This document shows positions 1-5,558 of a DNA stretch of 7,019 bases, piece by piece (within the stretch, counting starts at the first letter, position 1; every line of letters starts with the position of its first letter). The notes beneath the pieces are model-generated. The model saw only the letters and a list, made by a program, of their open reading frames with translations, was not told the origin of the DNA and searched no databases. This DNA comes from an uncultured Actinomycetes bacterium (GTDB lineage: Bacteria; Actinomycetota; Actinomycetes; Mycobacteriales; Mycobacteriaceae): the NCBI GenBank assembly GCA_903911165.1, contig CAIWCQ010000472.1, forward strand, positions 1 through 7,019, written 5' to 3'. Position numbers and translations under genes: made by a program.

Positions 1-977
1 AGTGCGTCGATGTCGGTCACCAGGAGGACTCCGCCCCCGTTGATCACATCGGTGACCGCCCGAGCCACGCCCTGATGGCGCTCGGTCGCCGCAAGTGCGC
101 CGGTGTCCGGGCCGTCGAGGTCCACGAGTCGTCGGCCCGCGCACACCGCGCGGACGAGTCGGGCTTTTCCGACACCGGCCGGACCGGTGATCAGCACTCC
201 GAGGTTAGGTTTGGCGCCCAGCTTCTCCAGAAGCGCGGGTTCGTCGAGTGCCAGCTTGAGCCACTCGGTGAGCCGGCCGGCCTGGACATGCTGGCCCTTG
301 AGGTCGTCGATGCTCACCGCTGGTTCCTCGGGCCATTGCGTGGGCGGACTGATGGCAGCCGTGGAACCGGGGGCTACCCCGCCGCCCGCACCCCAGGTGA
401 CCGAGGAGTTCGGCTGCACCGAAACGGGTCCGGCGGGGTCGGTTCCGGTCACGGTCAACAGTTCCGACGTCCAGGTGATCCCGACCGCTGCGGTCAGGGC
501 CGAACTCGCCTCGGAGTTCGACGTGCCCGGACCGAGGTCGCGCGGCAGCAGCGACACGGTGTCCCCAACGGTCAGCACCTTGCCCAGCAGCGCCTGGCGC
601 AGGGTCGCCGATGACACCGATCTGGTGGCCAGGGTCGATCCGCTCAACGTCACCGATCGAGATCCGTAGACGGCTACCGGCGCAACCAGCACGCCGGCAT
701 CCTCGCGCAGGCCGGCGTTGGACAGCGTCACGTCGTCGAGAAGAGCGGTTCCGGTCGGCGTGCCGGCCGGTGCCACGCCGGCGACGGCGGCGGTGGTGCG
801 CGATCCGGTAAGTGATACCGCATCCCATTCCCTAATACCCAGTGCGGCAATCACTTCTGGGTGCAGACGGACAACACCGCGCCGGGAGTCGAGTGCGGCC
901 GTGTTCAGCCGTGCGGTCAGTGTCAGGCTCGATGGTGGCCCGGGCCGCCCCGTCATCAATTCGGATGCGTCAGACAT
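1..977 (-). CDS. cpa: CDC48-like AAA ATPase (Rv0435c/Msm0858, Cpa type), N-terminal 325 residues, 3' end cut off
   Basis: The window holds the N-terminal part of a protein usually about 730-750 residues long, with an N domain and two AAA modules (D1, D2); the rest of D1 and all of D2 lie off the left edge. Residues about 18-105 resemble the CDC48 N-terminal double-psi barrel (ITALGIREWD-like stretch near 43-53). A second N-domain half runs to about 195, then a Gly/Pro-rich linker (about 196-220), then D1. The D1 Walker A region is GPAGVGKA at 265-272: K271 is present but the usual Thr/Ser is Ala272. The Walker B region reads LLVTDIDA at 318-325, with T-D where D-E is expected. Homologues have been studied as Msm0858/Cpa, a hexameric ATPase reported to interact with the mycobacterial proteasome; that role is from memory of the family. 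The ATG at 977 follows an AGGAGG with 8-base spacing and the pssA stop by 4 bases, so it is probably the last gene of the operon seen here. Confidence 0.93.
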   Translation of the reverse strand, partial: MSDASELMTGRPGPPSSLTLTARLNTAALDSRRGVVRLHPEVIAALGIREWDAVSLTGSRTTAAVAGVAPAGTPTGTALLDDVTLSNAGLREDAGVLVAPVAVYGSRSVTLSGSTLATRSVSSATLRQALLGKVLTVGDTVSLLPRDLGPGTSNSEASSALTAAVGITWTSELLTVTGTDPAGPVSVQPNSSVTWGAGGGVAPGSTAAISPPTQWPEEPAVSIDDLKGQHVQAGRLTEWLKLALDEPALLEKLGAKPNLGVLITGPAGVGKARLVRAVCAGRRLVDLDGPDTGALAATERHQGVARAVTDVINGGGVLLVTDIDA

Positions 978-981
978 CGGT

Positions 982-1854
982 TCAGCCTCCTGGCTTGCGT
1001 AGGCCCATCCGGGCCGTCGATCGGCGGTGGGGATTCTCGGCGTTCCTTGCCGCGCGGCGGGCGGCGCGCCGCTGTCCGGGCTTGTCGTCCCACGCTTCCG
1101 GGTGTGCGGCGGCCCAGCGTTGGCTGCGGATCGTGAACGGGATGATCAGCAGGTAGCCGGCGATGATCAACAGCACCAGGATGTACGGGAACAGCAGCAG
1201 GCCGGCCGCCGCGGCGGCGACCAGGATCAGCAGAATCGGTGCCGCGTTGGCGGGCACCGAGATCGACTTCAGAGCCAGGGTGGGCACCCGGCTCACCAGC
1301 AGTAGCGAGTTCGCGGCCAACCACACGCAGAGGAACACCGGCGACGTCCACCAGCCGTGGCCGAACTGCAGCATCGCGGCAAGTGGTCCGATCACGCCGA
1401 CGGCACCGCATGGCGCGGGCATGCCCACGAAGTACTGCCGGGTGTAGGCCGGGCGGGTGTCGTCGTCGAGCAGGGTGTTGAACCGGGCCAGCCGCAGCAC
1501 GATGCAGACCGCGTAGAGCAGGACGAAGATCCAACCGACCGGTGAGTCCGGCAGCAGGGTGATGTACACGACGAGGGCAGGGGCGACGCCGAAGTTCACC
1601 GCGTCAGCGAGCGAGTCGATCTCGGCACCCATCGGGGACTGGGCGTGCAGGGCGCGGGCGATGCCGCCGTCGATGCCGTCGAGTACCGCCGCGGCGCCGA
1701 TCAGGGCCAGCGCGATATGTGCACGTCCGTCCAGGGCGAACTTGATCGACGTCAGTCCGGCGCAGATCGCCAGCACCGTGGTGGCGCTGGGCAGGATGCG
1801 CAGCCCCCGGTTGGATTGGATCCGGGGGCCAGACGGCACAGGGGGTTTCATCAT
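982..1854 (-). CDS. pssA: CDP-diacylglycerol--serine O-phosphatidyltransferase
   Basis: This integral membrane enzyme makes phosphatidylserine and CMP from CDP-diacylglycerol and L-serine, the first step of phosphatidylethanolamine synthesis. The complete CDP-alcohol phosphatidyltransferase signature is visible: D59, D62, G63, A66, R67, G76, D80 and D84 in D-x2-DG-x2-AR-x8-G-x3-D-x3-D spacing, where the aspartates bind the divalent metals and CDP. Hydrophobic segments lie at about 24-40, 46-58, 86-102, 107-122, 146-162, 172-187, 203-222 and 224-241. A strongly basic cytosolic-looking tail follows (242-290). The length of 290 fits the mycobacterial PssA (about 286). The ATG at 1854 overlaps the psd stop as ATGA, with no Shine-Dalgarno, so translation is probably coupled to psd. 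A second ATG directly after it (1851-1849) is an alternative start one codon shorter. Product and substrate pathway are well supported by the motif and by the adjacent psd. Confidence 0.95.
   Translation of the reverse strand: MMKPPVPSGPRIQSNRGLRILPSATTVLAICAGLTSIKFALDGRAHIALALIGAAAVLDGIDGGIARALHAQSPMGAEIDSLADAVNFGVAPALVVYITLLPDSPVGWIFVLLYAVCIVLRLARFNTLLDDDTRPAYTRQYFVGMPAPCGAVGVIGPLAAMLQFGHGWWTSPVFLCVWLAANSLLLVSRVPTLALKSISVPANAAPILLILVAAAAAGLLLFPYILVLLIIAGYLLIIPFTIRSQRWAAAHPEAWDDKPGQRRAARRAARNAENPHRRSTARMGLRKPGG
986..991 (-). promoter_or_regulatory. Shine-Dalgarno AGGAGG for the CDC48-like ATPase
   Basis: A perfect AGGAGG on the minus strand lies 8 bases before the ATG at 977 and is embedded in the last codons of pssA. 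It fixes the ATPase start and suggests that ribosomes finishing pssA (stop at 984-982) can reinitiate on the ATPase. Confidence 0.8.
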
Positions 1855-2564
1855 GGCAGCCGGGCCAGCACCGTCTCACCGGCCAGGGTTCGCTGCCCCG
1901 GTTCGATCAGCACCTGCGAACCGGCCGGCAGGTAGGTGTCCAGCCGCGATCCGTACCGGATCAGCCCGTAGCTATCACCGATCCGCACCGCGTCGCCGAC
2001 GTGAAGATCGCAGACGATGCGACGGGCGATCAGTCCGGCGATCTGTACCACCACCACCTGTTGCCCTTCCGGCGTTCGGATCAACACACTGTTGCGCTCA
2101 TTGTCCGCACTGGCGACCGGCAGGTCGGCCGAATGGAAGCGGCCGGGTCGGTGCTCCACCGCGAGCACCTCACCGCTGACCGGGATTCGCTGGGTGTGGG
2201 CGTCCAGCAGGGACAGGAAGATGCTGATCCTCACCAGCGGAACGGTTCCGACGCCGAGTTCCGGTGGCGGTGCCGATTCGCCGATCAGGCAGACCTCGCC
2301 GTCGGCGGGCGCGACGATCACTCCGGTTCGGGTGGGCGGCGTGCGCGAGGGTTCCCGGAAGAACGCCGCGTTGGCCCCGGCCGCGGTCAGGCCGGCCCGT
2401 CGCACCCAGCGGTGGTTGCGACCGAGGGCGGCGACGGCCAGTCCGGCGGAGACGAATGGCAGGCCGGCCGGGTGCACGCGCGGCACCGAGGATCGCAGCA
2501 GATTCAGCAATCGGTTCGGGCCGGAGGTCTCAGTGTCGTCCGCGGAGCGGGGGCGTCGGGCCAC
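1851..2564 (-). CDS. psd: Phosphatidylserine decarboxylase proenzyme
   Basis: This pyruvoyl enzyme decarboxylates phosphatidylserine to phosphatidylethanolamine, using the product of pssA next to it. Numbered from the GTG chosen here (237 residues), the self-cleavage site is G205-S206 in a YGSRLD context. Cleavage there would leave a small alpha chain whose N-terminal Ser206 becomes pyruvate. D88 (in APADGE) and H123 (in DAHTQR) match the Asp and His of the processing triad. A hydrophobic stretch near 36-48 may hold the protein at the membrane. The size is that of the short, soluble-type Psd rather than the long mitochondrial/E. coli type. An ATG at 2594 in the same frame would add ten residues and overlap moeA2. 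The GTG at 2564 is preferred because AGGA lies 9 bases upstream and because M. tuberculosis Psd begins at the equivalent MARRPR. The stop overlaps the pssA start. Confidence 0.94.
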   Translation of the reverse strand: MARRPRSADDTETSGPNRLLNLLRSSVPRVHPAGLPFVSAGLAVAALGRNHRWVRRAGLTAAGANAAFFREPSRTPPTRTGVIVAPADGEVCLIGESAPPPELGVGTVPLVRISIFLSLLDAHTQRIPVSGEVLAVEHRPGRFHSADLPVASADNERNSVLIRTPEGQQVVVVQIAGLIARRIVCDLHVGDAVRIGDSYGLIRYGSRLDTYLPAGSQVLIEPGQRTLAGETVLARLP

Positions 2565-2573
2565 GAGAACTGA

Positions 2574-2577
2574 TCCT
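2574..2577 (-). promoter_or_regulatory. Ribosome binding site supporting the GTG start of psd
   Basis: AGGA on the minus strand overlaps the moeA2 TAG stop (2578-2576) and stands 9 bases before the GTG at 2564. It favours that start over the in-frame ATG at 2594 inside moeA2. Confidence 0.55.
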
Positions 2578-3784
2578 ACGGGTGCAGATCCCACAGCCCG
2601 ACCCGCTCACCGGCGCCGAGCTCGGTGACGTCCTCGGCGATGTCGAGCAGGCAGTTGGCCGATGCCAGCCAGCGGAGGTGGTGCGAAGCGGGCGGACCGT
2701 AACTCAGGATGGTTCCGGTGTCGTGGTCGTAGACGCCACGGCGGAACTGTCGTTTGCCGACCGGTGAGGTGATCGTCTCGGCGAGTATCCCGCTGCGGCG
2801 AGGCCGGTTCGGCTGCGGCAAGCCCATCGCCGCGCGCAGTGCGGGCCGGATGAACACCTCGAAGGAGACCAGGGCACTGACCGGATTACCGGGCAGGGTC
2901 ACGATTGCGGTGCCGTTGACCGTCCCCGCGCCCTGTGGCATGCCGGGCTGCATGGCGACTTTGACGAACTCCACGCCGGTACGCCCGTCGGCGCCGAAGG
3001 CGTCCTTGACCACCTCGTAGGCCCCTGCGCTGACACCGCCGGTGGTGATGATCAGGTCGGCTCGGCCGCCGTAGGTGTCCAGCACCGCGCCGAATCGCTC
3101 GACGTCGTCGTCGCAGGTGACGGTCTCCACCACCTCGGCACCGGCGTCCCGCACCGCGGCGGCCAGCATGACCGCGTTGGACTCGTAGATCTGTCCCGGC
3201 CGAAGCGGCGTTCCCGGTGTCACCAACTCGGCGCCGGTGGAGATCACCAGCACCCGCTGGCGCCCGATGACCGGCAGTTCCGCGAGCCCCAGTGCGGCTG
3301 CCAGTCCGAGTGCGGCCGGCGTCACGACCCGGCCGGCCTGCAGGACGGTGGTGCCGGCGACGACGTCCTCGCCGGCGCGGCGGACGTGCTGGCCGGGCTT
3401 CGGGCTCGCGTAGATCGCGACGGTGTCGACTCCGGCGTCGGTGCTTTCCACCGGAACCACCGCCGTCGCCGTTGCGGGCAGCGGTGCCCCGGTCATGATG
3501 CGATGTGCGGTTCCCGGCGCCAGGATGAGCGAGTCGGTGCGGCCAGCCGGAATGTCTTCGGCGACAGGCAGTGTCACCGGATTATCGGAACTGGCTCCCG
3601 CCACGTCCTCGGTCCGTACCGCGTAGCCGTCCATCGCCGAGTTGTCGAAAACCGGCAGCGACATCGGTGCCACCACATCGGCGGCGAGCACCAGACCCAG
3701 CGCATCGGCCAACCCGGCGGTGGTGGCTGGCCGCGCCGCGATCAACCCGGAGACAACACGCTGGTGTTCTTCGACGCTGCGCAT
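2576..3784 (-). CDS. moeA2: MoeA-family molybdopterin molybdenumtransferase (MoeA2 paralogue)
   Basis: MoeA inserts molybdate into adenylylated molybdopterin in the last step of molybdenum-cofactor synthesis, acting as a cytosolic dimer. The 402 residues from the ATG at 3784 cover the family's domains. SAMDGYA is at 49-55 (D52), MTGAP at 97-101, GED at 138-140, and the MoCF-binding (MogA-like) fold runs over about 176-320. That fold contains STGAEL (E186), [11 protein letters not shown] (D243) and PGNPVS (298-303). The C-terminal beta domain spans about 330-402. Two positions differ from E. coli MoeA: GAYEVVK (254-260) has E257 where the catalytic Asp is expected, and MQPGMP (278-283) replaces the lysine-rich KPGKP loop. 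The frame is open for 69 codons upstream, but that stretch overlaps the reductase gene out of frame and is unlike MoeA, so the ATG at 3784 is used. The upstream G-rich stretch is only a weak ribosome site. The SDR stop is 13 bases upstream. Confidence 0.93.
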   Translation of the reverse strand: MRSVEEHQRVVSGLIAARPATTAGLADALGLVLAADVVAPMSLPVFDNSAMDGYAVRTEDVAGASSDNPVTLPVAEDIPAGRTDSLILAPGTAHRIMTGAPLPATATAVVPVESTDAGVDTVAIYASPKPGQHVRRAGEDVVAGTTVLQAGRVVTPAALGLAAALGLAELPVIGRQRVLVISTGAELVTPGTPLRPGQIYESNAVMLAAAVRDAGAEVVETVTCDDDVERFGAVLDTYGGRADLIITTGGVSAGAYEVVKDAFGADGRTGVEFVKVAMQPGMPQGAGTVNGTAIVTLPGNPVSALVSFEVFIRPALRAAMGLPQPNRPRRSGILAETITSPVGKRQFRRGVYDHDTGTILSYGPPASHHLRWLASANCLLDIAEDVTELGAGERVGLWDLHP

Positions 3785-3797
3785 CCGACCCCCGCCG

Positions 3798-4712
3798 CTA
3801 GACCGGATAGGTGACGCCGGTGAGTTCCTCGGAGACCGTCCATAGCCGCTCCTGCGCAGCGGTGTCGTGCGACTGCGCGTTGGAGGTGACAAGTTTCGGG
3901 TAGCCGCGCAATTCGCGGAAGCCGTCCGGGCCGTAGTACTGACCGCCGCGCACTGCCGGATCGGTGGCCGCCCGCAGGGTGGGCAGCGCACCGAGTTCGG
4001 AGGTGTTCAACAGCCGGCCGGAAAGCCAACTGACACCGGGCAGGCCGGCGCCGGGAACGTGGCGGACGAGTTCGGTGGCGGCCACACCCGGATGCGCGGC
4101 CACCGCGATGGTCTTCGCCTTCGCCGCAGCCAACCGGCGCTGCAGATCGTAGGTGAACATCAGGTTGGCCAGCTTGGACTGGCCGTAGGAGGCCACCCGG
4201 TCGTAGCGGCGGGTCTCCCACTGCAGGTCCGCGAAGTCGATCTTTGCCCTGATGTTGTGCGCGATGCTCGCGACCGCCACCACCCGGGATCCATCCACGC
4301 CGAGCAGGTTCTTCAGCAGCAGGCCGGTGAGCGCGAAATGGCCGAGATGGTTGGTGCCGAACTGCAACTCGAAGCCGTCGGCGGTGTTCTGCTTCGGCGG
4401 GTACATCACGCCGGCGTTGTTGATGAGCAGGTCGATCCGCGGGTGGGCGGCCGCAAGTTCGGCCGCCGCGGCGCGCACCGATGCCAGCGAGCCCAGATCC
4501 AATTCGTGCACCGTCACCTCCGCGCCCTTGGACAACTCCCGAATGCGGGCCGCCGCAGCGTCGCCCTTGGCGGTGTCGCGGACCGCCATCACCACTCGGG
4601 CGCCACGGGCGGCGAGCACACGGGCCGTGTCGTAGCCGAGGCCGGTGTTCGAGCCGGTGACGATCGCCACTCGGCCGCTCTCGTCGGGAACGTCTTTCTC
4701 AGTCCAAGTCAT
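3798..4712 (-). CDS. Short-chain dehydrogenase/reductase, retinol-dehydrogenase-like (Rv0439c type)
   Basis: This is a 304-residue NAD(P)-dependent oxidoreductase of the classical SDR family. The Rossmann fold begins with TGSNTGLG at 19-26, and R45 after the second strand suggests NADPH preference (an inference). NNAG is at 98-101, with N121, S149 and the Y176-x3-K180 pair as the active-site tetrad. AHPG at 206-209 is the usual post-catalytic loop. No signal peptide or membrane segment is seen. Sequence style ([22 protein letters not shown]) matches the WWOX/retinol-dehydrogenase/protochlorophyllide-reductase-like SDRs that are abundant in mycobacteria; the substrate cannot be told. It is first in the five-gene minus-strand operon. 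The ATG at 4712 has no properly spaced Shine-Dalgarno, but a TATGTT -10 box lies 7 bases upstream, so the message is probably leaderless. Confidence 0.93.
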   Translation of the reverse strand: MTWTEKDVPDESGRVAIVTGSNTGLGYDTARVLAARGARVVMAVRDTAKGDAAAARIRELSKGAEVTVHELDLGSLASVRAAAAELAAAHPRIDLLINNAGVMYPPKQNTADGFELQFGTNHLGHFALTGLLLKNLLGVDGSRVVAVASIAHNIRAKIDFADLQWETRRYDRVASYGQSKLANLMFTYDLQRRLAAAKAKTIAVAAHPGVAATELVRHVPGAGLPGVSWLSGRLLNTSELGALPTLRAATDPAVRGGQYYGPDGFRELRGYPKLVTSNAQSHDTAAQERLWTVSEELTGVTYPV

Positions 4713-4719
4713 GCCTTAG

Positions 4720-4725
4720 AACATA
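4720..4725 (-). promoter_or_regulatory. -10 hexamer TATGTT of a leaderless promoter for the SDR-moeA2-psd-pssA-ATPase operon
   Basis: On the minus strand TATGTT fits the mycobacterial TAnnnT -10 pattern and is 7 bases before the ATG at 4712, so transcription would start at or within a base of the initiator A. No ribosome site with useful spacing is present (AAGG is only one base from the ATG). No clear -35 is seen; a 17-base spacer would place it on the opposite promoter's -10. Confidence 0.6.
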
Positions 4726-4746
4726 GGCGATCGTCTGGGGGGCCTA
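4724..4746. repeat. Inverted repeat TAGGC-N13-GCCTA between divergent promoters
   Basis: The arms are TAGGC at 4724-4728 and GCCTA at 4742-4746. Each arm overlaps the -10 hexamer of one of the two divergent promoters, and a CGATCG palindrome and a run of six G lie between them. It could be an operator with half-sites about 18 bases centre to centre. Five-base arms can also arise by chance, particularly because both include the TA of a -10 box. Confidence 0.25.
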
Positions 4747-4750
4747 ATCT
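4745..4750 (+). promoter_or_regulatory. -10 hexamer TAATCT of a leaderless promoter for the HAD phosphatase gene
   Basis: TAATCT fits TAnnnT and is followed by six bases and then the ATG at 4757, the spacing expected if transcription starts on the initiator codon. The upstream sequence contains a G6 run too far from the ATG, and otherwise no Shine-Dalgarno, which agrees with a leaderless message. No good -35 is visible. Confidence 0.6.
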
Positions 4751-4756
4751 CTGCAC

Positions 4757-5557
4757 ATGGCCGTCGGCGGAGTGCTGTTCGACATCGACGGAGTTCTGGT
4801 GACCTCCTGGCGACCCATACCCGGCGCTGCGGCGACCCTGCGCACCCTCGACGAGCATCGGATCCCACGCTCGTACCTGACCAACACCACGTCATTGACC
4901 CGCCTCCAGATCGCCTCCGCCCTGTCGGCGGCCGGAATGAACGTGCGGCCCGAGGAGATCATCACCGCCGCACTGCTGACCGCCGACCATGTCCGTGCGC
5001 ACTACCCCGGAGCGCGTTGTTGTGTGGTGAATAGCGGCGACATCGGCACTGACATGCCCGGCGTGGACATCGTCGATTCGCTCGCTCCCGGCGCCAGACC
5101 GGATGTCGTCATCCTCGGCGGGGCCGGCCCGGAGTACGACCACCGGACGCTGAGCCGGGTCTACGAGTGGATGAGCGCAGGCGTGCCGGTGGTGGCAATG
5201 CACCGCAGTACCGCGTGGGAAGCCGATGAGGGACTGCGCGTCGATACCGGAATGTATGTACTCGGATTGGAGGAAGCGTCGGGACGGTCGGTGACGGCGG
5301 TGGGAAAGCCTGCCCCGGTCGGCTTCGAGGCAGCGGCCGCACGGATCGGTATCGATCCCGATGAGATGCACATGGTCGGCGACGATCTCAATAACGACGT
5401 GCTGCCCGCTCAGGTGGTCGGAATGACCGGCGTGCTGGTGCGGACCGGAAAGTTCCGTCAACCTGCTTTAGATCGTTGGGCCGCGGACCAATTCGCCATG
5501 CAGCCTGATCACGTCATCGACTCGGTGGCCGATCTTCCGGCGCTACTGGGTCTATAA
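4757..5557 (+). CDS. HAD-superfamily class IIA phosphatase (HDHD2/LHPP/NagD-like)
   Basis: This is a 266-residue cytosolic phosphohydrolase. Motif I is DIDGVL with nucleophile D9 and general acid D11. Motif II is at LTNTT (41-45), motif III is K184 in VGKPAP, and motif IV is GDDLNND at 208-214 (D209, D210 and D214 bind Mg2+). The long insertion between motifs II and III (about 75-180) is a C2-type cap, which defines class IIA. The TNTT form of motif II and the overall size resemble HDHD2/LHPP-like proteins. Substrates in this class include nucleotides, pyridoxal phosphate, phosphoglycolate and phosphohistidine, and none can be chosen here. The ATG at 4757 puts eight residues before D9, normal for the family. 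The gene is divergent from the reductase operon and probably leaderless. Codons 235-240 (CAA CCT GCT TTA GAT CGT) are poor-GC choices, including the rare TTA at codon 238. Confidence 0.92.
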   Translation: MAVGGVLFDIDGVLVTSWRPIPGAAATLRTLDEHRIPRSYLTNTTSLTRLQIASALSAAGMNVRPEEIITAALLTADHVRAHYPGARCCVVNSGDIGTDMPGVDIVDSLAPGARPDVVILGGAGPEYDHRTLSRVYEWMSAGVPVVAMHRSTAWEADEGLRVDTGMYVLGLEEASGRSVTAVGKPAPVGFEAAAARIGIDPDEMHMVGDDLNNDVLPAQVVGMTGVLVRTGKFRQPALDRWAADQFAMQPDHVIDSVADLPALLGL

Positions 5558-5558
5558 C

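Noticed and set aside
205..828. 207-residue minus-strand frame over the ATPase N domain
   Set aside because: It is a different frame of the same strand as the ATPase, Arg-rich, without domains; the real frame contains the CDC48-type N domain and the Walker region.
826..842. AT-richer TATTAG-like stretch as an internal promoter in the ATPase gene
   Set aside because: It lies within conserved N-domain codons (GIREWD), with no -35 and no gene start suitably downstream.
2001..2628. Plus-strand frames of 190 and 203 residues over psd
   Set aside because: They are antisense to a psd with intact Asp/His/Gly-Ser processing residues and have no family features.
3785..3991. 69-residue N-terminal extension of MoeA2
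   Set aside because: It overlaps the reductase gene in another frame, is Arg/Ser/Pro-rich and unlike MoeA; the ATG at 3784 gives the usual family start.
3867..4802. 311-residue open frame on the plus strand across the reductase gene
   Set aside because: It is antisense to a clear SDR with all catalytic motifs, has Gly/Arg/His-rich composition typical of a GC-rich shadow frame, and shows no recognisable domain.
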